A stretch of DNA of 64,000 nucleotides from a virus: positions 46,527 to 110,526 of the IMG/VR virus record IMGVR_UViG_3300032213_001568; one strand, written 5' to 3'. Numbering within the stretch: position 1 is the first letter of the stretch; every line of letters starts with the position of its first letter. Of this stretch, positions 39,492 to 47,899 are shown in pieces. The notes beneath the pieces are model-generated. The model searched no databases. It was not told the DNA's origin and saw nothing but the letters and a program-made list of their open reading frames with translations. The position numbers and the translations under genes were made by a program.

Positions 39492-40807
39492 AAAAGATAA
39501 TATTATTACTTTCAGTTATCCTTGTAACATCAACTTCATATTCACAAGAAGTTAATTATGAAGACACTATCGTTGACGGAATAAACACCACATGGACGAA
39601 TAATGATTTGGATACTTTACAAGTTGCTGCTATGGGTATACAAGAAATTGTTACCACTTGGATTGCCCCTGAACCTGAAAAACCTGTTGATGAAACTAAA
39701 TTATCTGAAACTGATTTGGAAAGTATTGCTGGTGATTTGAAATTCTTAGACGACTTACCAAAATCGTATACTGATTTACCTAAAGAAGATTTAAAAAATG
39801 TATTGGTTCAAATTGATAACAAGATTGCTAAACTTACCGCAGAACGAGATTCATTATTGGCTCAAGCGGTTAGAAACGAAGAACTTATTAAAGCGAAAGA
39901 AAACACAATCGGTTCCTTAGGTAAAGAAAAGAATATCATTGGTTTAACTTTGGAGACCGGTAATTTAACTGATGAAAACGGGAATTTGATAAATCAAAAA
40001 ACTGATTTGGAAAAACAAAGAGAGACCTTGAAGAAATACCTTTATGGTGCTTTAGGTGTTGTTATATTGTTTGTTTTAATATTGGCGGTTGTCTTACAAA
40101 GAAAGAGAATACAGGTACAAGATGTGGAAATTGAACAACAGATTAGTGATATTGCTAAGAAGAATAGTTATTTGGAACACGCAGCAAGAATCATCAGACA
40201 TGACATGCACTCAGGTATTAACACATACATGCCAAGAGGTATTACATCATTAGAAAAAAGATTAACTGCTGAGGACATCCAAAGATTAAAGATTGAAGGG
40301 GCACTTAAGATGGTTAAAGAAGGATTAAACCATACTCAAAAAGTTTATAAGAGTGTTTATGAGTTTACCAATCTTGTTAAACAAAATGTTGTGTTAAATA
40401 AATCTGTGGTTAATCTTAAAGATTTGATTTGGAAATACATTTCACCGAATTCATATAGTTCACAGGTTGAGATATCTGACTTGGGTGATATGGAAGTGAA
40501 TGAGACTTTATTCTGTAATGCGGTTGAGAACTTAATTAAGAATGGTTTATCATATAATGATAGTGAAGTTAAAAAAGTTAAGATATATAACGAAGAAGAA
40601 TATTTAATAGTTGAGGACAATGGTAAAGGATTCTCACAAAAACAACTTGAAAAACATTTAACAAAATATTCAAAGAAGGCGGATGTTACTGGTGAAGAAA
40701 AGGGTCTTGGGTTGAATATATGTGTTGCGATATTGGAAGAACATGGTTTTAAATTGAGTTGTGAAAAAATTGAAGGTGGAACCAAAATGAAAATAAAAAT
40801 AAAATAA
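39488..40807 (+). CDS. Second sensor histidine kinase with periplasmic coiled-coil region
   Basis: A 439-residue protein: signal peptide (1-19, MKKIILLLSVILVTSTSYS), a periplasmic segment with coiled coil (~100-178), one membrane helix (about 183-205, YGALGVVILFVLILAVVL), then a kinase core. H238 lies in IIRHDMHSGINTY, and ENLIKNGLSYND, DNGKGF and EKGLGL form the ATP site. The ~220 C-terminal residues are very similar to the first kinase, showing duplication with different sensor halves. Confidence 0.92.
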   Translation: MKKIILLLSVILVTSTSYSQEVNYEDTIVDGINTTWTNNDLDTLQVAAMGIQEIVTTWIAPEPEKPVDETKLSETDLESIAGDLKFLDDLPKSYTDLPKEDLKNVLVQIDNKIAKLTAERDSLLAQAVRNEELIKAKENTIGSLGKEKNIIGLTLETGNLTDENGNLINQKTDLEKQRETLKKYLYGALGVVILFVLILAVVLQRKRIQVQDVEIEQQISDIAKKNSYLEHAARIIRHDMHSGINTYMPRGITSLEKRLTAEDIQRLKIEGALKMVKEGLNHTQKVYKSVYEFTNLVKQNVVLNKSVVNLKDLIWKYISPNSYSSQVEISDLGDMEVNETLFCNAVENLIKNGLSYNDSEVKKVKIYNEEEYLIVEDNGKGFSQKQLEKHLTKYSKKADVTGEEKGLGLNICVAILEEHGFKLSCEKIEGGTKMKIKIK

Positions 40808-40821
40808 AGAGAAAGAAAAAA

Positions 40822-41253
40822 ATGATTGATTCAATTTTGTTAGTGGATGACGAGGATTTGTTCCACTTGGTATTTGAGGACTCTTGTTCATTACTTGACA
40901 TTACATTGTCATTAAGAAGTTTGAACAGTTCGGATGAGGCGGCTAAACTATTTGCTGGATGGCAAAAAGATACATCACAAAAACCTGAATGTGTGTTTGT
41001 GGATTTAAACATTATAGGTTCATCCTTTGATGGTATTGAACTTATCCGTAAGATTAATTTTGAATATGGTAACCATGTAGTCATCGGTATCATATCTTCA
41101 AGTAACGAACCTGAAGAACAGGCTAAGGCAGTTCAGGCTGGTGCTCAGTTTTGGATTATCAAGTCAGATGATATTGAACCAAGACTTGAAGAGTTTAAGA
41201 AAGACTACGACGGATATAAGAACAGAACAAACCCTTTCAAAGTTTATAAATGA
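40822..41253 (+). CDS. Stand-alone response-regulator receiver protein
   Basis: A 143-residue CheY-like receiver with acidic residues D9, D10 and E11 (LLVDDEDL), phosphoacceptor D61 in VFVDLNII, a Ser after strand 4 (GIISSSNEP) and K114 (WIIKSDD). No output domain is attached, so it must act by protein contact, probably on the two kinases or the coiled-coil proteins encoded next to it. Confidence 0.92.
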   Translation: MIDSILLVDDEDLFHLVFEDSCSLLDITLSLRSLNSSDEAAKLFAGWQKDTSQKPECVFVDLNIIGSSFDGIELIRKINFEYGNHVVIGIISSSNEPEEQAKAVQAGAQFWIIKSDDIEPRLEEFKKDYDGYKNRTNPFKVYK

Positions 41254-41933
41254 TTGTTTTAGATAAAAATACAAAGAAGATATTAATGGAAACCTTTAAG
41301 ACCAAGAACATTGGCCTTGAGGGTAACATTACTAAATTAATAGATGCTGAAGATGACCAAGAGTTTAAAGAGTATCTTAAAACTTGTATTGAAAAGGATA
41401 CTACAACCAGACGTAAACGTTTAGAGATGACCAAACAGGTTCAGGTTCAGAACAAAGACTTGACTGAACTTAATGAAGAAAACCAAAGAATACTTGAGGA
41501 ACTCCAAAATACTTTAACAGGTATGGAGGAACAAAAAAGTCAGATTGAGTGTCAGAACTCTGAACTCCTTGAATGGAAAAAGGAAAATGAAAAGATAGGT
41601 GCTGAGCTTGTTGAAGCGATGAAACAATCGGAACAGGCAAGAGTCATTGCTGAAAACGCTAAGAATGAGGCGGAAAACAATTTGGATTTAATACAAAAGA
41701 AAACTCAGTTTGAGTTGATTAACAATATTGTTAGAGTTGCTCTTTATGTAATCATTGGTGTTGGAACCATAACTACTGGAATATATGTTTACTCTATGAC
41801 TATAGGGATGGATACAGACATCATCGGCTCTACTTGGAGTAACATGTTTGGTATTCTATTAACAAATAGTTTCAGTATCGTGGGAACAATACTTGGGGTG
41901 AAGTATGGAGCAAGTCCTAACAAAGATAAATAA
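41250..41933 (+). CDS. Coiled-coil membrane protein of the signalling operon
   Basis: A 227-residue protein: short N-terminal helical region, a long coiled coil (about 60-150, LNEENQRILEELQNTL), then two transmembrane helices (about 160-180 and 193-213). It overlaps the receiver gene by ATGA. The cytoplasmic coil could receive the phospho-signal from the receiver and pass it to the membrane; this is inference from context. No known family. Confidence 0.8.
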   Translation: MIVLDKNTKKILMETFKTKNIGLEGNITKLIDAEDDQEFKEYLKTCIEKDTTTRRKRLEMTKQVQVQNKDLTELNEENQRILEELQNTLTGMEEQKSQIECQNSELLEWKKENEKIGAELVEAMKQSEQARVIAENAKNEAENNLDLIQKKTQFELINNIVRVALYVIIGVGTITTGIYVYSMTIGMDTDIIGSTWSNMFGILLTNSFSIVGTILGVKYGASPNKDK

Positions 41934-41949
41934 ATAAAAAAATAAAAAA

Positions 41950-42474
41950 ATGAGTAGATTTAAAAGAATGTTATTCGGTGAAACTCCGTATGTAAAGGTT
42001 GAAGATAAAAATCGTTTTTATTACATGCTTCAACAGATGCAGGCAAACAGATGGAAGATAACAATGATTGTATTGTTTTTATTCTTCTTTATCATTGCCG
42101 GTATAAACTCCGCAATATTTTTCGGTGTGTCCATTGAAGAAAGTTGGAAAGAAATGTTATTGATATTATTTGGAGCGTTCGTTGGTAACTTAAATAAGGT
42201 TGTTGACTATTGGTTCAACTCTGAAGACAGAGACAAGATGTTAATTCAAAAGGTTGACGAGGAAGATGGAACATCACTATCAAGTGCTGTGGAATACCCA
42301 ACAACTCCAAGACCACCACAACCACCAGTTGTTGTAGTTACACAAGTTAAGGAAGAAACTCCTGTGGTTGTTGAAGAACCAGTTGTTTATACTGAACCTG
42401 AAGTATATGTGGAGCCAATCGTTGAGGAATACCCAACTGAGGAACCTACACAAGAAGGTGAAGAAAACGTATAA
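41950..42474 (+). CDS. Membrane protein with Pro/Glu/Val-rich tail
   Basis: A 174-residue protein with two hydrophobic helices (about 37-60 and 68-88) and a long C-terminal tail of TPRPPQPPVVVVTQ and repeated EEPVVYTEPEVYVEP units, like TonB-type spacers that span the periplasm. It ends the signalling operon before a strong terminator. It may link the inner membrane to the outer envelope; family unknown. Confidence 0.8.
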   Translation: MSRFKRMLFGETPYVKVEDKNRFYYMLQQMQANRWKITMIVLFLFFFIIAGINSAIFFGVSIEESWKEMLLILFGAFVGNLNKVVDYWFNSEDRDKMLIQKVDEEDGTSLSSAVEYPTTPRPPQPPVVVVTQVKEETPVVVEEPVVYTEPEVYVEPIVEEYPTEEPTQEGEENV

Positions 42475-42489
42475 TAAGTTAACTTAATA

Positions 42490-42525
42490 TTGAAAACCCC
42501 ACTTGAAAAGGTGGGGTTTTTGTTT
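42490..42525 (+). repeat. 36-bp direct repeat, copy 1, containing a terminator
   Basis: AACCCCAC and GTGGGGTT (loop TTGAAAAG) plus T-run form a terminator. The whole 36 bases recur exactly at 43263-43298, so the lipoprotein gene lies between two identical terminators. Confidence 0.92.
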
Positions 42526-42532
42526 AACGGGA

Positions 42533-42540
42533 TATTTATA
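42533..42540 (+). promoter_or_regulatory. TATTTATA motif of the lipoprotein gene
   Basis: TATTTATA 19 nt before the ATG at 42560, directly after the terminator repeat. Confidence 0.5.
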
Positions 42541-42559
42541 AATAAAAAACCAAAAAATT

Positions 42560-43246
42560 ATGAAAAAAATTATTTTAAGTATTATTATGTCAACTATGTT
42601 ATTTAGTTGTGATACAAGTACAAAAACTGAAAATGCTGAAGACATTAAATCTGATAAAATTGTTAAGATACATGATGGGTCTTTTGCTTTTTGTGGTGCA
42701 TCGGGAGTGATTCCAACCGGACGAAAGATTGTTGTTCAAGGTGTAGAATATGATGAGGGTTGTGCAATATGTCCTGTATTATCAGGGCCATCAATCTCCA
42801 ATTTGGCGATGGAAGGTTTTAGTGAAACCTACGGAAAGTTTAATGTTAATGAATACTTCCAAAGTCCTGACGGAACCAATAATACTGTTTGGTCGTTATT
42901 TTGGTATTATGATTCAACTACGACTATTCCTCAATTTAACCCCTCAACTAAAGAATGGGAAATGATGACACCTGTGAATAGAGCTTTTGTTGTGAATACA
43001 GATGAACCAAGTACAAGTGAAAGTAATATGTTCGCAATGCCAGGTATTATCTTTGATACAACATCTACAGGTATTGTGTTGGCAAAAGTATATGGACCAC
43101 TTAATGAGGCTGCGGTTCCACTACGTAAAGCAATTCCTGTTAAAACAGGTATGACATCAATCACGGCAGCTAAGATTGGATTTCCTTATCCTGTGGGGAC
43201 ACCTGTACCTATTGCTGAGTATAGTAAAGAACTTCAAAAAAAGTAA
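42560..43246 (+). CDS. Lipoprotein in a terminator-flanked cassette
   Basis: A 228-residue protein with lipoprotein signal MKKIILSIIMSTMLFSC (Cys 17), followed by a soluble beta-rich domain with a Cys pair (CAICPVLSG) and no recognised family. It stands alone between two identical 36-bp terminator repeats. Phage lipoproteins are often involved in superinfection exclusion, which would fit, but nothing in the sequence proves it. Confidence 0.82.
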   Translation: MKKIILSIIMSTMLFSCDTSTKTENAEDIKSDKIVKIHDGSFAFCGASGVIPTGRKIVVQGVEYDEGCAICPVLSGPSISNLAMEGFSETYGKFNVNEYFQSPDGTNNTVWSLFWYYDSTTTIPQFNPSTKEWEMMTPVNRAFVVNTDEPSTSESNMFAMPGIIFDTTSTGIVLAKVYGPLNEAAVPLRKAIPVKTGMTSITAAKIGFPYPVGTPVPIAEYSKELQKK

Positions 43247-43262
43247 AAACAAATAAATATTG

Positions 43263-43298
43263 TTGAAAACCCCACTTGAAAAGGTGGGGTTTTTGTTT
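43263..43298 (+). repeat. 36-bp direct repeat, copy 2, containing a terminator
   Basis: Identical to 42490-42525. The TTG of the next promoter (43276-43278) lies in its hairpin loop. Confidence 0.92.
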
Positions 43299-43306
43299 TA
43301 TATTTG
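43276..43306 (+). promoter_or_regulatory. Promoter overlapping the terminator hairpin
   Basis: TTG at 43276-43278, 20 nt, TATATTTG at 43299-43306. The ATG is at 43351, so a leader of about 40 nt is expected. Confidence 0.78.
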
Positions 43307-43350
43307 TATCAGTTACAAGAGTTCTTTGAAATAAATAAAGAGATAATATT

Positions 43351-43722
43351 ATGGAAACAACTTATTTTGTTCTAGGTGTGCTCACGGTAGTTGCGGTAAT
43401 TGTTGCTGGATTGATTACTTGGGGTTTGCTTATGATTAATAAACAACAAACAGAAATTGGAAATCTGAAAGAAGATATCCAAGGATTAGTGAGAACAATC
43501 TCACAAGAAATAGAAGATACGACTCGTCGTATTGATTATGAAAGACAAAACATTCAATTAGAGTTTAGAGGATATAACGACAGATTGGAAAAACAAATTA
43601 CAGATATTTGGAGAGGTATGACGGATTCTATTTCTGAATCCAACTCATATACTGACAAACGAATTGATAAATTAATTGATACCTATGATATCAAGAAAGA
43701 AAAAGACCTGTTAAAAGGATAA
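43351..43722 (+). CDS. Membrane-anchored coiled-coil protein (123 aa)
   Basis: An N-terminal transmembrane helix (about 5-28, VLGVLTVVAVIVAGLITWG) is followed by a coiled-coil cytoplasmic or periplasmic tail (LKEDIQGLVRTISQEIED). No enzyme motif. The leader repeats the phrase AGAGTTCTTTGA seen in other transcripts of this type. Function unknown. Confidence 0.78.
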   Translation: METTYFVLGVLTVVAVIVAGLITWGLLMINKQQTEIGNLKEDIQGLVRTISQEIEDTTRRIDYERQNIQLEFRGYNDRLEKQITDIWRGMTDSISESNSYTDKRIDKLIDTYDIKKEKDLLKG

Positions 43723-43765
43723 AATAAACATAAAGAACTCTTGTAATTTTTAAAAAAAATATATT

Positions 43766-43957
43766 ATGAAAACTTTCAAAAAAATAATGGGAATACTTCC
43801 CTTAATCGTTGCTCTTTACCTTTTTGTGGTATTGTTGATTTCTGCTTTTACAGGAACTAAAATTGAAGAATATGTTGATGTTAAGTGGTGGGGACTGTTC
43901 CTTTTAGTTGACCTTTGGGCTGAACAAAAAAATAAGAAGTTATATGAGGGTGAATAG
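43766..43957 (+). CDS. Small membrane protein (63 aa)
   Basis: A basic N-terminus, one clear transmembrane helix (about 9-29, LPLIVALYLFVVLLISAF) and a second shorter hydrophobic stretch (WWGLFLLVDLW). Unrecognised. Confidence 0.72.
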   Translation: MKTFKKIMGILPLIVALYLFVVLLISAFTGTKIEEYVDVKWWGLFLLVDLWAEQKNKKLYEGE

Positions 43958-43968
43958 AAAAAACGCAT

Positions 43969-43976
43969 TATCTTTG
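43969..43976 (+). promoter_or_regulatory. -7 box of the RNA-repair cluster
   Basis: TATCTTTG exactly 4 nt before the ATG at 43981. No TTG is found 19-21 nt upstream, so it is a partial promoter match. Confidence 0.55.
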
Positions 43977-43980
43977 TGGT

Positions 43981-44679
43981 ATGATTTTAAAGATTGAACA
44001 AGACATAAAAGGGGTATTCCCAAATATTTGGATATGTTCTGACCCGCACTATAACCACAAGAACATTTGTAGAGGAACGACTAATTGGAGAACAACAGAT
44101 AACGAAATCCCTGTTGACCAAACTCGTGACTTTGACACACTTGAACGAATGAACCAATCTATCGTTGATGGTATCAATTGGAACGTTGGACAGGATGATG
44201 TATTGGTTTGTCTTGGTGACTGGTCCTTTGGTGGGTTTGAGTTCATTAAACAATTCAGAGATAGAATTGTGTGTAAGAATGTTCACCTTGTATTAGGTAA
44301 CCATGACCAACACGTTGAAAGAAACAAAGGGGGCATACAATCAATCTTCAGTTCAGTATCCGAATACCTACGACTTGTAGTTATGGAACCTGTTAAGAAG
44401 AACGAAGTAAAGAGACATGAGTTTGTATGTATGCACTACCCAATTCAAAGTTGGGACGGGATGAATAAAGGTATTCCTCACCTTCACGGACACGTTCACT
44501 TACCAAACAATAAAAAGTTTGGTAATGGAAAGAAAATGGATGTTGGATTTGACGGACACCCTGAGTTCCGACCATACAACTTGTTGAGAGAAGTATTACC
44601 TTTGATGAAAAATCGTGAGCAGTTGTCGGATATGCCGAATGACCACCACCTTGAAAGATTATTAAACGCTGATAAATAA
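43981..44679 (+). CDS. Calcineurin-like metallophosphoesterase
   Basis: A 232-residue enzyme with the metal-binding motifs of the family in order: SDPHYNH (about 20-26), LGDWSFGG, VLGNHDQH, MHYPIQSW and HGHVHLPN. Substrates of relatives range from RNA 2',3'-cyclic phosphates to nucleotides. It opens the cluster that includes cREC, a P-loop kinase and an RNA ligase, so an RNA end-processing role is the likeliest reading, by context. Confidence 0.92.
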   Translation: MILKIEQDIKGVFPNIWICSDPHYNHKNICRGTTNWRTTDNEIPVDQTRDFDTLERMNQSIVDGINWNVGQDDVLVCLGDWSFGGFEFIKQFRDRIVCKNVHLVLGNHDQHVERNKGGIQSIFSSVSEYLRLVVMEPVKKNEVKRHEFVCMHYPIQSWDGMNKGIPHLHGHVHLPNNKKFGNGKKMDVGFDGHPEFRPYNLLREVLPLMKNREQLSDMPNDHHLERLLNADK

Positions 44680-44684
44680 AGATT

Positions 44685-45134
44685 ATGAAAATATATTTGG
44701 ACGATGTAAGAACACCTGTTGAAAAGGACTGGCAGGTTGTTAGAACTTTTTATGAACTATCTGACTTGGTTCAGAAGGTTGGATTGAATGTTGTTGATGT
44801 TATATCATTAGACCACGACTTGGGTGATAGCGCTATGACTGAGTATCACACAAATGTTTCACCTAACTATAAATTGAGTTATGAAAACATTGATGAGAAG
44901 ACTGGCTACGATGCTGCGAAGTTCTTGGTTGATGAGTTCTATAAACTAAACCCTGAAAGATTGGAGATGGGTTATTCCAACCGAAAGAGAGAACCAATTA
45001 AGTTCCCTGATGTTTATACTCACTCAGCTAATCCTATTGGTAGTGCTAACATCATGGGTTATATCAATAACTTCTTGATGAATGAGGGTAAACCACAAAA
45101 TTGTATCAGAGTTCAAATACCGCACACAGTATGA
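44685..45134 (+). CDS. cREC-type (cyclic-phosphate-processing receiver-like) protein
   Basis: A 149-residue protein with LDDVRTP (5-11) and ISLDHDLGD (about 40-48), then TGYDAAKFL; this is the pattern of the cREC domain described in RNA-repair loci, a receiver-fold domain without the phospho-switch lysine context. It probably handles 2',3'-cyclic phosphate ends together with the adjacent kinase and ligase. The next gene starts within its stop. Confidence 0.8.
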   Translation: MKIYLDDVRTPVEKDWQVVRTFYELSDLVQKVGLNVVDVISLDHDLGDSAMTEYHTNVSPNYKLSYENIDEKTGYDAAKFLVDEFYKLNPERLEMGYSNRKREPIKFPDVYTHSANPIGSANIMGYINNFLMNEGKPQNCIRVQIPHTV

Positions 45135-45349
45135 CGATAACAAGTAGAATAGAATTAACTATCAATCTTACGATTGACCAACGTCTTGATATCATTAAAA
45201 AGATTGACCAACACTTTGATATTTTAGATTTCGGAATTGGACCGGTACCTGATGATGTTGATGAACAGGACGAGAACATCCATCGTAGGATTGATAGTTT
45301 CTACCCAGGACTTCCAAGAACTACAAAAGTATATTATACAATTAATTAA
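45131..45349 (+). CDS. Hypothetical protein (72 aa)
   Basis: The ATG at 45131 overlaps the cREC stop (ATGA), which decides the start. Small acidic soluble protein; no recognised motif. Confidence 0.7.
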   Translation: MTITSRIELTINLTIDQRLDIIKKIDQHFDILDFGIGPVPDDVDEQDENIHRRIDSFYPGLPRTTKVYYTIN

Positions 45350-45350
45350 T

Positions 45351-45521
45351 ATGGGACATGCAATTGTTATTATATTTTCTTGGGTATTTTTGATTAGTAT
45401 TGGTGCCCTTTTAGTAGTAATTTTAGGAACTTATTTGGCAGATACGTTTAAAGATAGTAAATTTGACAAATGGTGGAGACGCCATATTATTGATGATATA
45501 CCTGAAGAATTAGAAGATTAA
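45351..45521 (+). CDS. Small single-pass membrane protein (56 aa)
   Basis: The ATG at 45351 follows the previous stop by one base. One transmembrane helix (about 4-28, IVIIFSWVFLISIGALLVVI), then a charged tail with KWWRRH. Unrecognised. Confidence 0.7.
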   Translation: MGHAIVIIFSWVFLISIGALLVVILGTYLADTFKDSKFDKWWRRHIIDDIPEELED

Positions 45522-45524
45522 AAT

Positions 45525-45914
45525 ATGAAAACATTATATATCGTAAGAGGTGTACCAGGAAGTGGTAAAAGCACATTTGCACAATCATTGGATTGTCCTG
45601 TATTTGAGGCTGACCAATATTTTATTGACTCTGAAACAGGTGAATACAAATTTGACGGGTCAAAAATAAAACTGGCTCATAACTGGTGTAAATTACGTGT
45701 TGAGCAAAGTATGGAAGATGATTTTCAAAAGATTGCCGTTTCAAACACATTTACTCAAGAATGGGAAATGGACGCTTACTATGAGTTAGCCAAACAATAC
45801 GGATACAGAGTTTTTTCACTTATAGTGGAGAACAGACACGGAGGTGTAAATGAACATGGTGTACCTGAAGACAAGTTAGAATTAATGAAAAACCGTTTTG
45901 AAGTAAAACTTTAA
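45525..45914 (+). CDS. P-loop kinase, polynucleotide-kinase-like
   Basis: A 129-residue P-loop protein: Walker A GVPGSGKST (9-17), EADQYFID as the likely catalytic Asp segment near 30, and IAVSNTFTQEWEMDAY resembling the NEDD4BP2/AAA_33 and T4 Pnk kinase domains. It would phosphorylate 5'-OH RNA ends. It lies between cREC and the RNA ligase, as expected in a break-repair operon. Confidence 0.85.
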   Translation: MKTLYIVRGVPGSGKSTFAQSLDCPVFEADQYFIDSETGEYKFDGSKIKLAHNWCKLRVEQSMEDDFQKIAVSNTFTQEWEMDAYYELAKQYGYRVFSLIVENRHGGVNEHGVPEDKLELMKNRFEVKL

Positions 45915-45920
45915 CAAGTA

Positions 45921-46520
45921 ATGATTAACAACATTGAATTAATAAAACCATTATTGAACTTTGAAAACGAGGGTGACTTCTATATGCTCTACGTGTTCAA
46001 ACGAAAGAAGGACCAACCTGAAGGTGAGAGAGACAATCACCAGTCAGTTCGGACTATTAAAACTTATTGTGTTGAAAGTATTGAATACTTGGAGAAACGA
46101 TACGATGAGATTAAACAACTTTGTGAGATGTTTAAAGCTCGTGCATATATCCACGTTCAAAAACAAAACCATAAGGATGTGTCTTTGGAGATGATGATTG
46201 GACTGGCTGAAAAGATTAAGAACAGACAACATAACCAAAAACATTTGTTTGACTCAGTTGTCGGACAGATTAAAACTCATGAGAGTAGATGGATTGTGGA
46301 TTTGGATACTCAAGATGAAGGTGAAGTGGTTAGAATAACTAAAGTCATCAATATTATCAGACCTGAGGGAGATAAAATTAAATGTATCATCCCAACAAAA
46401 AATGGTTATCATTTCATTACCGATAGATTTGATGCGATGGCGTTTAAAAATGTATTTCCTGACGTTGATATTCAAAAGAAAAATCCAACTTTATTATTTT
46501 TACCTGAAAGTTTAGATTAA
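45921..46520 (+). CDS. Hypothetical protein, possible AEP-primase-like core
   Basis: A 199-residue protein. Residues ~122-130 read SRWIVDLDT, a hydrophobic-D-x-D strand, and ~155-165 read IPTKNGYHFIT, resembling the two signature motifs of archaeo-eukaryotic primases (hhhDxD and the G-x-H element). It is shorter than full primases. If correct it could be an end-filling polymerase in the RNA-repair cluster; the assignment is tentative. Confidence 0.55.
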   Translation: MINNIELIKPLLNFENEGDFYMLYVFKRKKDQPEGERDNHQSVRTIKTYCVESIEYLEKRYDEIKQLCEMFKARAYIHVQKQNHKDVSLEMMIGLAEKIKNRQHNQKHLFDSVVGQIKTHESRWIVDLDTQDEGEVVRITKVINIIRPEGDKIKCIIPTKNGYHFITDRFDAMAFKNVFPDVDIQKKNPTLLFLPESLD

Positions 46521-46534
46521 TTTTTGTATCTTTG
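46504..46534 (+). promoter_or_regulatory. Leaderless-type promoter of the RNA ligase
   Basis: CTG (variant) at 46504-46506, 20 nt, TATCTTTG at 46527-46534, then 4 nt to the ATG at 46539. Confidence 0.65.
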
Positions 46535-46538
46535 TCAA

Positions 46539-47600
46539 ATGAATGAAGTTCTAAACAAATATTTTGAGGAAGGGTTGGTGTATAAACAAGTGCACCCAAC
46601 TCTTCCTTTGACTATATGGAACTACACTGAAAAGGTTCAGTACGAAGGTTTATGGGATGATGTAACTTTACAAACTCGTGGGTTAGTTACCGACGACAAA
46701 GGTAATGTTGTTGCTCGTCCATTTAGAAAGTTCTTCAACATAGAAGAGGGAAGACACACCCCAACTTCTGAGTTTGATGTCTATGAAAAGATGGATGGCT
46801 CACTTGGTATATTGTTCAACTATGAAGGACAATGGGTGTTAGCCACTCGTGGTTCCTTTGCTTCTGACCAATCATTAAAAGGTTTCTTCATGTTACAAAA
46901 ATATGACTTCAAGAAACTTCACAAAGATTACACTTACTTATTTGAAATAATATATGACGATAACCGTATAGTTGTTAAGTATGACTATGAGGACTTGGTA
47001 TTACTTGGTATGATAAATACTGAAACTGGGTATGAGGTTGATTTGTATGGTGAGGGAGTTGATGTTAGATTGAAGAACATGGTTAACAATCTTGATTTCA
47101 AAGTTGTCAAAAAATACGATGGAATTCGGGATTATACCGAATTGAAGGATAAAGTTGAACAAAACGCTGAAGGATTTGTTGTTCGTTTTACTAACGGAGA
47201 TAGAATGAAAGTTAAGGGTGTGGAGTATCTTCGTCTTCATAAACTCATGACTAATGTGTCTACCACTTCTGTTTGGGAAATGTTGAGTGAGGACAAAGAT
47301 GTGTTGGAGATATTGAAGGATGTTCCTGACGAATTCTATAAGAAGATAAAGATGTATGTTCAGGAGTTAAGATATAACCACTATCAGTTTGGAGAACGTG
47401 CCGGTAAGATATATCAGTATTTCAGATATGGTAAGTATGGGGACAGAGACCCTGAACCATCAAAGAAAGAGTTTGCGTTACACTTACAAGAATGTGATAC
47501 TCACCCAAAGATAAAGGCATTATGTTTTATGATGTGGGATGGAAAGAGTACTGATAAAGTAATATGGAATTATTTAAAACCCGAATATAAAAAGTTATGA
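46539..47600 (+). CDS. T4 Rnl1-like RNA ligase
   Basis: A 353-residue ATP-dependent RNA ligase. I chose the ATG at 46539, set by the -7 box. The nucleotidyl-lysine motif KMDGSLG has K84; TRGLVTD and ARPFRKFFN precede it as in T4 Rnl1, and AEGFVVRF with a downstream K-x-K (RMKVKG) forms motifs IV-V. It seals 5'-phosphate and 3'-OH RNA ends; T4 Rnl1 repairs host tRNA cut by the PrrC anticodon nuclease. With kinase and phosphoesterases beside it, the same use is likely. Confidence 0.93.
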   Translation: MNEVLNKYFEEGLVYKQVHPTLPLTIWNYTEKVQYEGLWDDVTLQTRGLVTDDKGNVVARPFRKFFNIEEGRHTPTSEFDVYEKMDGSLGILFNYEGQWVLATRGSFASDQSLKGFFMLQKYDFKKLHKDYTYLFEIIYDDNRIVVKYDYEDLVLLGMINTETGYEVDLYGEGVDVRLKNMVNNLDFKVVKKYDGIRDYTELKDKVEQNAEGFVVRFTNGDRMKVKGVEYLRLHKLMTNVSTTSVWEMLSEDKDVLEILKDVPDEFYKKIKMYVQELRYNHYQFGERAGKIYQYFRYGKYGDRDPEPSKKEFALHLQECDTHPKIKALCFMMWDGKSTDKVIWNYLKPEYKKL

Positions 47601-47875
47601 AAAACATCTTAACATCAGTTTGGACACTTGGAGCTGTGTTCATTGGAATTGTAATATCGTTAATTGTAATTGCGTCTTATGATAAACAAAATGGTTATCA
47701 TTATACAGAGGCTCATTACGTTATAAAGGTTGAAAGACACCGACCACAGAATGTTCATGAAGAGATGAACTTGTATTATAACATCACACTTGAAAATGGT
47801 GTGGAGATGAAGTCGTTGAGACAGGTATCTGTTGGTGATACTATCTATTTTGATATGTATAAAGTTGGAAAGTAA
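47597..47875 (+). CDS. Membrane-anchored hypothetical protein (92 aa)
   Basis: An N-terminal transmembrane helix (about 9-28, LGAVFIGIVISLIVIASY) and an extracytoplasmic beta-rich domain. It overlaps the ligase stop by ATGA. Its C-terminal SVGDTIYFDMYKVG resembles the end of the 50489 protein (IGDTAMFVD), another anchored protein. Unrecognised. Confidence 0.75.
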   Translation: MKNILTSVWTLGAVFIGIVISLIVIASYDKQNGYHYTEAHYVIKVERHRPQNVHEEMNLYYNITLENGVEMKSLRQVSVGDTIYFDMYKVGK

Positions 47876-47895
47876 GTAATTTATTCGTATATTTG
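47865..47895 (+). promoter_or_regulatory. Leaderless-type promoter
   Basis: TTG at 47865-47867, 20 nt, TATATTTG at 47888-47895, then 4 nt to the ATG at 47900. Confidence 0.87.
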
Positions 47896-47899
47896 TTAA

